Source: Vreelandella olivaria (GTDB taxonomy: Bacteria; Pseudomonadota; Gammaproteobacteria; Pseudomonadales; Halomonadaceae). From it: DNA of 64,000 nucleotides. The translations under genes were made by a program, and so were the position numbers. The stretch spans positions 4,836,001 through 4,900,000 of the forward strand of contig AP019416.1 in NCBI GenBank assembly GCA_004295565.1, given 5' to 3'. Every line of letters begins with the position of its first letter. Within the stretch, counting starts at the first letter, position 1. Below the pieces are notes generated by a model. It saw nothing but the letters and a program-made list of their open reading frames with translations. It did not search any database and was not told where the DNA came from. Shown piece by piece: positions 28,224-39,299 of the stretch.

Positions 28224-30422
28224 ATGGACGACGTCACGGCGATTCTCGATCAGCTCAACTCCGCCCAGCGCGAAGCAGTGAGCGCCCCCAAGGTAATTTG
28301 TTGGTGCTCGCAGGCGCAGGCTCTGGCAAAACCCGCGTGCTGGTGCATCGCATCGCCTGGCTGATGCAGGCCGAAGGACTATCACCTTACGCGCTGCTGG
28401 CCGTCACCTTTACCAACAAAGCCGCCAAGGAGATGCGCACCCGCCTTGAGGCGCTGCTGAGCATCTCGATGCGCCATGTGTGGGTAGGCACCTTTCACTC
28501 CATCGCCCACCGCCTGCTGCGTACCCACTGGCAGGACGCCCGGCTGCCGCAACACTTCCAGATTATCGATTCTGACGATCAGCTACGCCTAGTCAAACGG
28601 CTGCTGAAAGATTACTCCATCGACGACGAACGCTATCCGCCCCGCCAGGTGCAGCACTTTATCTCCGGCTGCAAAGAGGAAGGACTGCGCCCGCATCAGG
28701 TCAACGTCGATGGCGATGCCTACATGGGTCAAATGGTTGAGCTCTACGAGCGCTACCAGCTCACCTGCGAACGCGGCGGCCTGGTCGATTTCGGTGAACT
28801 GCTGCTGCGCAGCCTGGAGTTACTACGCGACAACCCGGCGCTGTTAAACCACTACCAGGAGCGCTTTGGTCACGTACTGGTAGATGAGTTTCAGGATACC
28901 AATACCCTGCAATACGCTTGGCTAAAACTGCTCACCGGCATGAAGACACCGATGACTGCGGTGGGTGATGATGACCAGTCGATCTACGGCTGGCGCGGTG
29001 CCAAGGTGGAGAATATCAGCCGCTTTGAGCAGGAGTTTCCGCAAACCCACACCGTGCGACTCGAGCAGAACTATCGCTCTACCAGCGCCATCCTGGAAGC
29101 CGCCAATACGCTGATCAGCCACAATAGCGAGCGCATGGGTAAAAACCTGTGGACCGACGGCATCGAAGGCGAGCCGATCTCGATCTATGCCGGGTTTAAC
29201 GACCTGGAAGAAGCGCGCTATATCGTCGATACCATCAAGGAGAAGGTCGATGAAGGCTTTAACCGCCGCGATATAGCCATTCTCTACCGCTCCAACGCCC
29301 AGTCGCGGCTGCTGGAAGAGACGCTGATTCGCCAAGGCATGCCCTACCGTATTTACGGCGGTCACCGCTTCTACGAGCGCCTGGAGATCAAGAACGCCCT
29401 GGCCTACCTGCGTTTGATGCTCAACCGCGACGATGATGCCTCCCTTGAGAGGGTGATTAACGTACCCACCCGCGGCATCGGCACACGAACGGTAGAAATT
29501 GTTCGCCTGCGCGCCCGTGAACAAGGCATTCCGCTATGGCAGGCGCTCCACGATGCGATTAACGACGGCACCTTGAAAGGCCGCGCAGCCAATGCCGTGC
29601 AAACCTTCGCCAACCTGATCGAGCAGCTCGATAACGATGCTTCGGGCATGGCACTGCACGAGATTATCGACCACGTCACGGTGCATACCGGTTTGATCGA
29701 GCACCACAAAAGTGAGCGCGGCGAGAAAGGCCAGGCGCGGGTGGAAAACCTGGAAGAGCTGGTGACCGCCGCCCGCGCCTTTACTCAAGGCGATGTGTTT
29801 GAAGCACCTGAGGCGGGCGAAGGCATGGCGGCGTTGGAAGCGTTTTCTCTCCGAAGCCGCCCTTAACGCTGGCGACCACGAAGCCGAGGAGTTTGAGGAC
29901 AGTGTACAGCTAATGACGCTGCACTCCGCCAAAGGTCTGGAGTTCCCGGTGGTGTTTATTGCCGGTGTGGAAGAGGGGCTGTTTCCCCATAAAATGTCCC
30001 TGGAAGAGCCGGGTAGGCTCGAAGAGGAGCGGCGGCTCTGTTACGTCGGCGTCACCCGCGCCATGCAGAAGCTTTACCTCACCCACGCCGAAACCCGCCG
30101 CCTGCATGGCAAAGAGGTGTTTCCACGCCCGTCGCGCTTTTTGCGCGAGCTACCGCCACACCTACTCGAAGAAGTCCGCCTACGCGGGCATATTTCCCGC
30201 CCGGTCACCGCATCACGCACCTCTTTCGCCCAGCAAAGTGTCGAGAGCAGCGGTGATATACCCTGCCTTGCATGTTGGCCAAGGCGTTGAGCACCGGTAT
30301 TCGGCGAAGGCATTATTCTTAACGCGGAAGGCGAAGGTGCCCGCGCCCGAGTGCAGGTCAGCTTTGAAGGTGAAGGGGTCAAATGGTTGGTACTCGGCTT
30401 TGCCAAGCTGACACCGCTTTAA
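28224..30422 (+). CDS. uvrD: DNA helicase II UvrD (frameshifted)
   Basis: About 732 residues of superfamily 1A helicase acting in nucleotide excision and mismatch repair. In order: Walker [10 protein letters not shown] near residue 30, DEFQDTN (Walker B), [13 protein letters not shown] (motif III), [19 protein letters not shown] (motif V) and VGVTRA (motif VI). The C-terminus ends [13 protein letters not shown] through FAKLTPL, as in UvrD. Four indels disturb it, near 28295 (-1), 29850 (+1), 30258 (+1) and 30296 (-1). The true ATG is 28224; a shifted frame suggests a false later start. The SOS box lies upstream. Confidence 0.92.
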
Positions 30423-30553
30423 GCCGCTAAGCACGTGGCGTTGAGTTCAATGGCTTGCCGATTAAAACCCGCTTAGCGCATACTGGCGAACGGACACTGC
30501 GCTTTTTTGCGCGCTGACAAAAAAATCCTATAATTTCCGGAGTTTTGCTCGCC

Positions 30554-31646
30554 ATGCAACGCCGTAACTTCCTTAAAACCGTCGGCCTAGGTGCTGCCGG
30601 TGTCGCTGCTGCCCCTTTGTAACCCCCTCTAGCGCCCGCGCTCAAGAGACCTACACCTGGGATATGGTCACCTCGTGGCCAAAAACTTTCCTGCCCTAGG
30701 CACCGGTGCGAATGATTTCGCCCGCCGGGTAGAACAGCTCTCTAACGGCCGCATGCAGATCCGCGTCCACGGCGCGGGTGAACTGGTGCCCGCCCTGGAA
30801 GTATTCGACGCCGTGGCTGCTGGAACCGCTGAGATGGGCCACTCTGCCTCTTACTACTGGCGCGGAAAAGTGGCTGCCTCGCAGTTCTTTACCGCCGTGC
30901 CGTTCGGCATGACCACCACCGAAATGAATGCCTGGTTGTATCATGGCGGTGGCCAGGAGCTGTGGGATGAGATCTACGCCAATCACAATCTGAAGCCGTT
31001 CGCCGTAGGCAACACTGGCGCGCAGATGGCGGGCTGGTTCAAAAAAGAGATCAACTCGCTAGACGATATGCAGGGGCTGAAACTGCGTCTGCCAGGTCTG
31101 GCCGGTGAAGCCATGAATAGTATTGGCGTTAGCACCGTCACTATGCCGGGGTCGGAAATCTTTACCTCGCTGCAAACCGGCGCGCTGGATGCCGCTGACT
31201 GGGTAGGGCCGTATAACGACCTGGCGTTTGGTTTGCATCAGGTAGCTGACTACTACTACACCTCGGCGTGGAACGAGCCCTCTGCGGTACTGGAAGGCAC
31301 GATCAACCTGGATGCCTGGAATTCGCTGCCGGAAGACCTGCAGGACGTGATCCGCGAAGCTGCACGGGCGTCTAACATGGCCATGATCAGCGAATTTGCC
31401 TTCCGCAACGCCCAGGCACTGGAAACACTGGTCGATGAGCATGGCGTTCAGCTACGCACTTTCCCCGAGGACGTGATGGCAGCGCTTTACACCTCATCGC
31501 TGGAAGCCATTCAGCGTCAGGTCGATAGCGACGAAGAGTCACGCCGTGTTTACGAATCTTATTCTGCTTTCCAGAAGCTGCTGCGTCCGTTCAGCGATGT
31601 GGGTGAGTACGCCTACCTCAAGAACCGCGATAACGTCGACGGTTAA
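30554..31646 (+). CDS. Tat-exported TRAP solute-binding protein, TakP-like (frameshifted)
   Basis: About 364 residues. The N-terminus MQRRNFLKTVGLGAAG is a twin-arginine signal, so the receptor is exported folded. The mature part (YTWDMVTSWPKNFPALG, GELVPALEVFDAV, MGHSASYYWRGK) matches the DctP subgroup containing TakP, the 2-oxoacid receptor of Rhodobacter. LRLPGLAGE supplies the carboxylate-binding Arg. Bases are missing near 30617 and 30680. No dctQ or dctM lies beside it, so it must use a permease elsewhere or feed the TRAP system at 4782-6554. Confidence 0.85.
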
Positions 31647-31668
31647 AGCAAGTAAGCAAAGCACGGCA

Positions 31669-31691
31669 AAAGGGCGCACTAAGCGCCCTTT
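31669..31691. terminator. bidirectional terminator between TRAP receptor and yciA
   Basis: AAAGGGCGC-ACTAA-GCGCCCTTT is a perfect 9-bp stem, flanked by A-rich and T-rich sequence, between convergent genes. Confidence 0.8.
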
Positions 31692-31721
31692 GCTATTTCA
31701 AGTCAGCTCTTTTGAGGTGTC

Positions 31722-32137
31722 TTAGTCGCTATGCACCGCTCGGATGCGCCCATTATCGTCCAGCGCGACCATCACAAAGCGCGCCTCGGTGACTTTCTGG
31801 CGCTCTTCTATGCGTTGCCCATGGGGAGGGCGCACCCAAACTTCCACATCAATCTTGATTGAACTATGGCCAATGTCTTGTACCTGGGTGTAAACGCTGA
31901 CCATCGAGCCAACGCGCACCGGGCTTAAAAGTCCATGGCTTCAATCGCCACGGTCGCCGTTCGCCCACCCGCTTCACGCCCGGCCGCCAGCTCAGCGGCT
32001 TGATCCATTTGATTGACCAGCCACCCACCGGGTATATCACCATAAAAATTGGTATCTTGGCGGGAAGCCAGTAATTTTAATGTTAGTTGGCCTTGAGGGG
32101 CGGGTACATCGTCCAAATCGGTTTCCAGAAGAGTCAT
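31722..32137 (-). CDS. YciA-like acyl-CoA thioesterase (frameshifted)
   Basis: About 138 residues of hotdog fold. LLASRQDTNFYGDIPGGWLV holds the residues of the YciA active-site helix, with Asn, Gly and Trp near the expected positions; AIEAMDFLSPVRVGSMVSV is the usual acyl-CoA binding segment. The enzyme hydrolyses short to medium acyl-CoAs in the cytosol. One T is missing near 31927. It converges with the TRAP receptor and is divergent from pstS. Confidence 0.85.
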
Positions 32138-32255
32138 GAGTTAGTCGCTTAGTCAGTTTATTGTTGTAAACGTTGCAGAGAGTCACGTTGTTTAGGCGTG
32201 TTGCTGCATCGCAACACAAAGAAGTAGTTTCAGTTAACCATAAGAGGACGCTTGT

Positions 32256-33228
32256 TTGAATACTCGTTGGACGACTCTTTTCAATAAGGGGGGTAACTTT
32301 CGCTGTTTGGCGCACTTTATTGAGCTGGGCGGTGGTTATCCTGATGCTGTTACCCTCCCTAGCCTGGGGGCAACCCGCCACTATCAGCGGTACTTTGGGC
32401 GCAGTGGGCTCCGACACGATGGCGGGGCTAATGCTGCGCTGGGGCGAAACCCTCACCACCCGCTATCCAGAGGTAAAGCTGCAGTTTCAAGCCAGCGGTT
32501 CGGCCAGTGCGCCCACGGCGCTGATGGCAGGCACCACCCGGCTGGGCCCGATGTCTCGCCCAATGACCGGCGAAGAGCGCGATAACTTTATCGAGCGCTA
32601 TGGCTACCCACCGCTGGAATTGAAGGTCGCCCGTGACGCGCTTATCGTTGTTGTGCACCGCCATAACCCGCTGCGCGCGCTAACCCGTCAGCAGGTGGAT
32701 GCAATCTTCTCAACCTCACTCGCCTGCGGTGGCGAGGCGCCGATCAGGCGTTGGGAGCAACTGCCAGCGACCCGTGACTGGTCATTTGGCAGCATTGCGC
32801 TGCATGGACGCAATCTTGCCTCGGGCACCCATGGGTTGTTTCAACAGCGGGCCTTATGCGGCGGACGTTTTCGCAGCGATATCAGCGAACATCCCGGCTC
32901 ATCGGCGGTGGTCGCCGCCGTTGGTGAATCCGCCAATGCGATGGGCTATGCCGGGTTTAACCACCTAACCCCGGCGGTGCACGCGTTGAGCCTGTATAAC
33001 GATGAGGGCATTGCGATACCCCCCAACGAAGCGGCGATACAGAGCGGTGATTATCCGCTGTCGCGCTATCTATACCTCTATGTGAACCTACCGCCTGGAG
33101 AGCGGCTTCCCCCCGCTGAGCAGGCGCTGCTGCGGTTGATTATGTCCGATGAGGGACAGCAGATTGCGCGCGCATCCGGCTTTGTCCCGTTGACCTCCAG
33201 TGTCCTTGACGACCAACAAAGGTGGTAA
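32256..33228 (+). CDS. pstS: phosphate ABC transporter substrate-binding protein PstS (frameshifted)
   Basis: About 323 residues. The start TTG 32256 has AGAGGA 7 bases upstream and gives a signal peptide with a basic n-region and WAVVILMLLPSLAWGQ. A gained base near 32317 masks it and leaves a false start at 32320. The mature protein reads ISGTLGAVGSDTMAGLMLRW, then QASGSASAPTALMAGTTRLG, which wraps the phosphate, and a later SGTHGLFQQRALCGG. It captures inorganic phosphate in the periplasm for PstCAB. It belongs to the Pseudomonas-type long PstS branch. 32138-32255 shows no clear Pho box. Confidence 0.88.
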
Positions 33229-33232
33229 ACCA

Positions 33233-33250
33233 CTGTCATCTAACTGACAC
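33233..33250 (+). promoter_or_regulatory. Pho box between pstS and pstC
   Basis: CTGTCAT-CTAA-CTGACAC is two 7-bp repeats separated by 4 bp, differing by two bases from the PhoB consensus repeats. It begins 5 bp after the pstS stop and 110 bp before pstC, giving PhoB-controlled transcription of pstCAB-phoU separate from pstS. A plausible -10 lies near 33261. Confidence 0.75.
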
Positions 33251-33359
33251 ATAATTGTCTTAGGGTAGGGAATCTGTCTATGTCTGTTTTTCGTTACATC
33301 TTGTTTTTCACCCCATTCGGTCAGCGCTATGATCACCTCGGTTTTGCCATGATATCCAC

Positions 33360-34519
33360 ATGACCCTACCTCGGTTAACCTCTTCTCGACAGCCGCTTAG
33401 ACTGCTGAAAGACCGCATGGCCACTGGTTTAATTACCGCTGGCGGTATAGGTGTGCTGTTGGCAATCCTGGCTATCGGTGTCTTTTTTGGTGTGGGAAAC
33501 CCTGCCGCTGTTGGCGATTGGCGATACCTTCGCGCTGGCTAAGCTCTCTCCCCCTCGCATGGGGCACTCTCAAAGCCGCACTCGCCGCGCTGCTGTTCGC
33601 CATTCCCGTGGCCTTGGGGGCAGCCATCTACTCTGCGCTGTTTATGTCAACGCGCCTGCGCGCGCGCATTAAGCCAGCCCTCGAAATGATGGAGGCGATC
33701 CCCGGGGTCGTGGTGGGCTTTATTGCCGGGCTTATTTTGGCACCTTGGGTCGAGCGTCATCTCGCCAGCACTTTGATGCTGATTATTTGGCTCCCGCTCA
33801 GCGCCGCGCTAGCCGGTTTACTCTGGCAACTGGCCAAATCACGCCTTCGCCGCCGACTAGCGTTTTCCTGGGCAGGCCTTTGGCTGGTGCCCTGGCTTGT
33901 CTTCATGGTGGCGATAGCGCTATGGCTCGCGCCCTGGCTGGAGCAGCAGTGGTTAGGCGGTGATCTGCGCCAGTTGCTCGACCAGCGCTACGGCATGGAT
34001 TACGCCACCCGCAATGCGCTGATTGTTGGTATCGCCATGGGTTTTGCCGTTATCCCCAGTATCTACTCACTGGCGGAAGACGCGCTGGCCGATGTGCCCT
34101 CGACCTTAATAGAGGGCGCCCAGGCGCTGGGAGCCAACCGCTGGCAGGCACTGTGGAAGGTGGCGCTGGTGGCAGCGGGCCCGGGTATTTTTTCAGCGAT
34201 AATGATTGGGGCGGGCCGGGCGGTAGGTGAAACCATGATCGTACTGATGGCTAGCGGCAATACGGCCCTGTTTAGCGCCAGCCCCTTCGAGGGTATGCGC
34301 TCCATGGCCGCGGCTATTGCCATTGAGCTGCCTGAAGCGTCCCCCGGTGGCCAGACCTATCATCTGCTGATCTTGGCCGCCCTGGTGCTGTTTATCTTCA
34401 CGTTTCTGGTCAATACCCTTGCCGAGGTCGTCCGCCAGCGCTTACGCCGCCGCTTCCGCCAGATGGGGGCACATTATGAGCTCTGCGTTCCCCACCGCCT
34501 CTCTTCGCCGTCGTTTTAG
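33360..34519 (+). CDS. pstC: phosphate ABC transporter permease PstC (frameshifted)
   Basis: About 385 residues. It has an N-terminal membrane helix (ATGLITAGGIGVLLAILAIG), the SPLAWGTLKAALAALLFAIP segment that opens the permease core, and the EAA-type coupling loop (LIEGAQALGANRWQALWKV). GRAVGETMIVLMASGN is a PstC hallmark. A periplasmic insertion is visible between helices around residues 150-210 as in pseudomonad PstC. Extra bases occur near 33485 and 33552. The last 44 bp overlap pstA. Confidence 0.87.
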
Positions 34520-35895
34520 CCGGGTAAATGATGTATGGCCCTGGCTTTGCGCAGCCAGCGTAGCGCTCTCCCTGCTGATGCTGGGCGCCCTACTCACGCT
34601 ACTGCTGGTACGCGGGCTTGGTCACTTCTGGCCCGCCACGCTGGAAGAGATCACCCTTAGCTCAGGTGAAACCTTTGCTGGCGAAGCCGTGCGCGTGGTC
34701 GCGCTTCCTCAACAGGCGGGGAAGAACGGCTCTACTTCACCGGCAATCAGGATATTGAGGGTGTTCGCTGGCGCTGGGTGGCGATTGATGAAATTGTCGA
34801 GCGCGCCCAACCCAAGGATCTGATCCGCGTCGAGCGCAGCCCCTGGGGAGATTTTATTGGCCGTTTGGTGGCTATTGAGCAGGGCGACCAGCGCTGGCAG
34901 GGAGACGCCGCTTGGCAGCAGTTGGCGACCCTCTTAACGCTACCCGCCAACCAGCGCCAGGAGAGCCAGCTCCTCCTCACTACCGTGGATGGCCAAATCC
35001 TGCGTCAACCGCTGGCCAGCGTGGTGAGCGCACAAGCCCCCAATGCCATGAGCGGGTGGCAGAAAACGCGCGCCTGGGGGGAAGCGGTTTGGCGGTTTTT
35101 AAGCGAGGGCCCACGAGCAGCCAATACCGACGGTGGCGTCTGGCCCGCCATATTTGGCACGGTGCTAATGGTGATTTTAATGTCGGTAATGGTGACCCCG
35201 TTTGGCGTGCTGGCCGCTATTTATCTCAATGAAATCGCACACCAGGGGCGACTGACCCGGCTGGTGCGTATTGGCGTGCGCAATCTGGCCGGGGTTCCAT
35301 CAATCGTGTATGGGGTATTTGGTTTGGGGTGTTTGTTTACGGCATCGGCGGTTCGCTGGATGAATGGTTTTTCAGCGATACGTTGCCTTCGCCCACCTTT
35401 GGCACCGGCGGCCTGTTATGGGCATCACTCACCCTGGCGCTGCTGACCCTACCGGTGGTGATCGTGGCCACAGAGGAGGGGCTGGCGCGGATTCCCGAGG
35501 CGCAGCGGGAAGGTGCCGTGGCGCTCGGCGCTACGCGCTTAGAGATGCTCACCCGTATCGTGCTGCCCATGGCGGCCCCCGCCATGCTGACAGGCGTCAT
35601 TCTAGCAGTTGCCCGCGCGGCCGGCGAAGTGGCGCCGCTCATGCTGGTTGGCGTTGCTAAGCTGGCGCCTCAAATGCCCATCGATGGTGAGTTTCCTTAC
35701 CTACATTTAGAGCGCAAGTTCATGCACCTTGGCTATCATTTATTTGATACCGCCTTTCACGGCGAAGATGTGCAGGCTGCCATCCCATTGGTTTACGCCA
35801 CGGCACTACTTTTAGTGTTAATTGTGCTGGTGCTTAACCTAACTGCCATATTTCTGCGTCATTATCTTAGGCGTCAACGGGGAAACGAATGCTAG
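34476..35895 (+). CDS. pstA: phosphate ABC transporter permease PstA, long form (frameshifted)
   Basis: About 473 residues, longer than the 300 of enterobacterial PstA, because a soluble loop of some 190 residues follows the first helix ([18 protein letters not shown]), as in Pseudomonas and Vibrio long PstA. The permease core begins at [32 protein letters not shown] and the coupling loop [21 protein letters not shown] follow, then [14 protein letters not shown]. Bases are missing near 34720 and 35325. ATG 34476 lies inside pstC; the stop overlaps pstB. Confidence 0.88.
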
Positions 35896-36702
35896 CGTCA
35901 TTACATTCAACCAATACCTCTCAGGCACCAGTGGCGCACTTTTCGTCCGAGCATAGCTGCCTGAGCATCGATCACTTTAGCCTCGCATATGCGGGGAAAG
36001 AGGCGTTGCGCGACTTAACACTGAGCGTTCCCCGACATCGTGTCACCGCTTTCATCGGCCCGTCGGGCTGCGGTAAGTCGACGCTGTTACGGGCCATTAA
36101 CCGTTTGCACGATCTTAATGAGTCGGTATCCCACAGCGGTCAAATCATGCTGGAAGGGCAAGATATTCATAACCCGCACATGAATGTAACCGAGCTGCGG
36201 CGGCGTGTCGGGATGGTGTTTCAAACGCCCAACCCCTTCCCCATGTCGATCTATGAAAATGTGGCCTTTGGGCTACGACTGCAACAGCGCATACCCAAGC
36301 GCAAACGAGACGACATTATTGAGTGGGCGCTTACTTCAGCCGCTTTGTGGGAAGAGGTAAAGATCGCCTACACCGCTCCGCCTGGCAGCTTTCCGGTGGC
36401 CAGCAGCAGCGCCTAGTGATTGCCCGTACCTTGGCCGTACAGCCCGACGTGCTGCTGCTTGACGAGCCAGCGTCAGCACTCGACCCGATTTCAACCCTCA
36501 AAATTGAGGAGTTGATCCGTAACCTCAAATCGGAGCTAACGCTGATACTGGTCACCCACAATATGCAGCAGGCAGCGCGCGTATCAGATTACACCGCCTT
36601 TTTGCATCAAGGTGAGCTTGTTGAATACGGGCCTACCGACCAAGTCTTCACCAACCCCGTTTGCAACGTACCGAAAACTACATCACCGGCCGCATCACCT
36701 AG
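35889..36702 (+). CDS. pstB: phosphate ABC transporter ATPase PstB (frameshifted)
   Basis: About 271 residues. Walker [11 protein letters not shown]-loop in [16 protein letters not shown] (PstB-specific), signature LSGGQQQRL, Walker [14 protein letters not shown] and switch His in [12 protein letters not shown] are all present. It powers phosphate import through PstCA and helps signal phosphate status to PhoR via PhoU. The true end is [13 protein letters not shown] at 36702. Bases are missing near 36360 and 36660. It overlaps the pstA stop by 7 bp. Confidence 0.92.
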
Positions 36703-36733
36703 GCCTTAGCGACGGAAACGTCAGGAGTGCTCC

Positions 36734-37458
36734 ATGGATATTACTAGCGACTCTCACAGCCAGCATATCTCTCGCCAGTTCAACCAGGAGCTGGAAGAGC
36801 TGAAGACCCACCTGATGGCCATGGGCGGTCTGGTGGAAAAACAAGTACAGGATGCTGTCTTTGCCCTACTGGAGGGCGATACCCGGTTAGCCGAGCAGGT
36901 GCGTGACAATGATCGTCAGGTCAACGACCTGCAGCTGCAAATCGACGACGAGTGTACCCGCGTACTGGCACGGCGTCAGCCTGCAGCATCCGATCTACGC
37001 TTAGTCCTCGCCGTCATTCGCGCCACCTCAGACCTTGAACGGATTGGCGATGAAGCCAGCAAAATCGCCCGCAACGCACTGCTACTGAGTGAAAACACCA
37101 GCACCATTCGCGGCTTGGTGGAAGTACGTCATATCAGCGAGCACGTGCGTAAAATGCTGCGCGATGCGCTCACCGCCTTGCCCGCTTTGATACCGACCTG
37201 GCCATGCAGGTCGTGCGTGAAGATGAGCTGGTAGACGACGAGTACAGCAGCGCTATGCGTTCGCTAATGACCTTTATGATGGAAGACTCGCGCTCTATTA
37301 CCTCGGTACTCAGCATCATGTGGGTACTGCGTGCGCTGGAGCGGGTGGGTGACCACGCCGATAACCTCGCGGAGTACGTGGTGTATCTCGTCAAAGGACT
37401 GGATATTCGCCATAGCGACACCGACGATCTGGATCCGAAGGTACTAAAAAAGTCTTGA
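36734..37458 (+). CDS. phoU: phosphate signalling protein PhoU (frameshifted)
   Basis: About 241 residues forming two three-helix bundles. Each bundle has a conserved E/D-x3-D metal or membrane-contact motif: ATSDLERIGDEASKIARNA and ALERVGDHADNLAEYVVYL. It restrains PhoR and Pst when phosphate is ample. One base is missing near 37178. It lies 31 bp after pstB in the pst operon and is followed by an inverted repeat at 37484-37512. Confidence 0.92.
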
Positions 37459-37483
37459 CCTGATAGGGCTTTCCTCCTGCAAT

Positions 37484-37512
37484 ACGTCCAGGCTGCTTAG
37501 CGGTCTGGACGT
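37484..37512 (+). terminator. possible terminator after phoU
   Basis: ACGTCCAG and CTGGACGT form a perfect 8-bp stem around a 13-base loop, followed only by TTTGA. It lies 25 bp past the phoU stop and just before cysZ, so it may attenuate rather than stop transcription. Confidence 0.45.
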
Positions 37513-37536
37513 TTGAATCACGAGGAGCTCACCAAC

Positions 37537-38253
37537 ATGCTGGATGCTGTCACTGCGCTTAGCCGAGGTACACGCTGTGTGTATCAGCCGGGTATGCGCC
37601 GCTATATTTTCCTGCCAATTTTAGTCAATCTGATTGTTTACGTAAGCATGTTCAGCTTTGTGCTCAACCGCTTCGATGGCTGGTTAGCTTATTGGATGAG
37701 CATGGTACCTGCCTGGCTTGATTGGCTGGCATGGCTAATCTGGCCCCTGTTTGTGATTTGCCTGCTCGTCGTGGTGTTTTTTACCTTCACGCTGGTTACC
37801 AGCTTAATCGCCGCCCCTTTTTACGGCTTCTTAGCCGCGAAAGTTGAAATTCAAGCCACTGGTCGTGAGCCCCTGGATGACCGAAACCTGGCCAAAACAG
37901 CCATTGATGCCCTGGGCCGCGAATTTGTTAAGCTCGCTTATATTCTGCCCCGTGCTGCGGGCCTGTTTGTGATCAGTTGGATTCCCGGCGTGAATTTAGT
38001 TGCCCCACTACTCTGGGCGCTGTTTTCTGCCTGGGTTATGGCCATCACCTATTTGGATTACCCAATGGATAACAACAAGGTGACGTTTGCCGATATGCGC
38101 CAACGACTCGCTAAGCGCTGGTGGCAAAGCCTTAGCTTTGGTGGACTTGTCACGCTTATCACCTGGATTCCGCTGGCCAATCTGTTTCTTATTCCCGGTG
38201 CCGTAGCCGGTGCCGTGCTGCTCTGGGATGACCATTACAGAGACGGCATGTAA
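37537..38253 (+). CDS. cysZ: CysZ/EI24-type membrane protein
   Basis: A 238-residue membrane protein of the CysZ family, which carries sulfate for cysteine synthesis. GMRRYIFLPILVNLIVYV opens the first helix; TLVTSLIAAPFYGFLAAKVE and ITYLDYPMDNNKVTFADMR are strong family signatures. ATG 37537 is chosen because GAGGAG (37522-37527) lies 9 bases upstream; an in-frame TTG at 37513 is weaker. The frame is intact. No other sulfate genes are adjacent. Confidence 0.87.
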   Translation: MLDAVTALSRGTRCVYQPGMRRYIFLPILVNLIVYVSMFSFVLNRFDGWLAYWMSMVPAWLDWLAWLIWPLFVICLLVVVFFTFTLVTSLIAAPFYGFLAAKVEIQATGREPLDDRNLAKTAIDALGREFVKLAYILPRAAGLFVISWIPGVNLVAPLLWALFSAWVMAITYLDYPMDNNKVTFADMRQRLAKRWWQSLSFGGLVTLITWIPLANLFLIPGAVAGAVLLWDDHYRDGM

Positions 38254-38380
38254 TGACGTATGTAATGAGGCACGTGGCATCACGCCGCAGTAGGCGCTTA
38301 TTACCCAGGCTACGCCACTTTGCTACCTTTACGTTCTGCTTGTCTATCCTGGACTCAATTAACAATAAAGGAATCGCCAC

Positions 38381-38874
38381 ATGTTAAAACCCTTGGTTCG
38401 GCTGGCTGGCGTGCTCTTGATGGGCGCCTTGTCTATTTCCATGGCGTCTGTAGCACTAGCCCACGACGTACAAACAGACGCTCTGCGTATCGCGCATCCC
38501 TTCGCCACCCCGACCCCACCGGGTGCTGAAAATGGCGCCGCCTATGTGGATATCACCGCCTTTTCTGACGCCGTTACGCTTATTGGCGCGAGCAGCCCGG
38601 CAAGCAGTAGCGTTGAGCTCCACGATATGCAAATGAACGACGACATGATGCAGATGCGGCATGTGGACGAGATTCGTATCGAGGCGGGGAGACTTATACC
38701 ATGCGCCCTGGGGGCGGCTTTCACTTAATGCTGCTTGGCTTAAACGAGCCGCTGAAGGAGGGTGAGCGATTCCCCCTCACGCTCACCTTCGCTGAACAAG
38801 GTGACGTAGACATCGAGGTCTGGATACAGAGCGCCCAAGAGGGTAGCGAAGCTGCTGATGGGCATCATCACTGA
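38381..38874 (+). CDS. PCu(A)C-type periplasmic copper chaperone (frameshifted)
   Basis: About 164 residues. A signal peptide ending SVALA-HD is followed by the PCu(A)C domain: a surface His/Met copper site of the H(M)X10MX21HXM type is visible as VELHDMQMNDDMMQMR and, after the break, TYTMRPGGGFHLMLLG. A His-rich tail (ADGHHH) is present. It delivers Cu(I) to cytochrome oxidase. One G is missing near 38688. A strong terminator follows. Confidence 0.86.
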
Positions 38875-38901
38875 TGTCGGTTGCTTTTTTTAACACATAG
38901 C

Positions 38902-38927
38902 AAAAACCCCGCTTCAGCGGGGTTTTT
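38902..38927. terminator. strong bidirectional rho-independent terminator
   Basis: AAAAACCCCGC-TTCA-GCGGGGTTTTT forms an 11-bp stem with a tetraloop and U-runs on both strands, between the copper chaperone gene and the convergent small-protein gene. Confidence 0.92.
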
Positions 38928-38969
38928 AGCGAGTAACGATTACATTAGCAGTTACACGTATTCTATTGT

Positions 38970-39299
38970 TTACCAGTCGGTGCTATCGCCTTCATCGCGG
39001 TTGAGTTCCCCTGGAGTGTAACCCTCTTGGCGAGAAGTTGCCCCTTTTTCAGCACTCGAAAAACGACTACTGGAGGGCGAAAAGTCCAAGCTATCGCCTT
39101 CATCATGGTTCAAGTCACTCGCGGTGACATGAGATGGTTTGGAAGCTGCATGTGACTCAGGTTTGTCGATGACATCCTGACCAGCGGTACGGTCTTGGTT
39201 TAGCTCAATAGATGATTGCGCCATCGCCAAGGGACTCGCAACCAGACCAAAAGCAATACCGACTATGGCGAGTTTTTGACTCATTTCTTTTAACAGCAT
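38970..39299 (-). CDS. small exported acidic protein, DEGD paralog 1
   Basis: A 109-residue protein I cannot name. A signal peptide (MLLKEMSQKLAIVGIAFGLV, cleaved after SPLAMA-Q) precedes a short, polar, acidic mature part with no Cys. It carries two copies of an L-N-H/R-D-E-G-D motif (SDLNHDEGDS and GELNRDEGDS). ATG 39299 has GAGGAG at good spacing; an in-frame ATG at 39320 does not. Two paralogs follow at 39855 and 40790 on the same strand, sharing the leader GxxFGLxASPLAxA. The Asp/Glu clusters could bind Ca2+ or other cations, but this is a guess. Confidence 0.75.
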   Translation of the reverse strand: MLLKEMSQKLAIVGIAFGLVASPLAMAQSSIELNQDRTAGQDVIDKPESHAASKPSHVTASDLNHDEGDSLDFSPSSSRFSSAEKGATSRQEGYTPGELNRDEGDSTDW

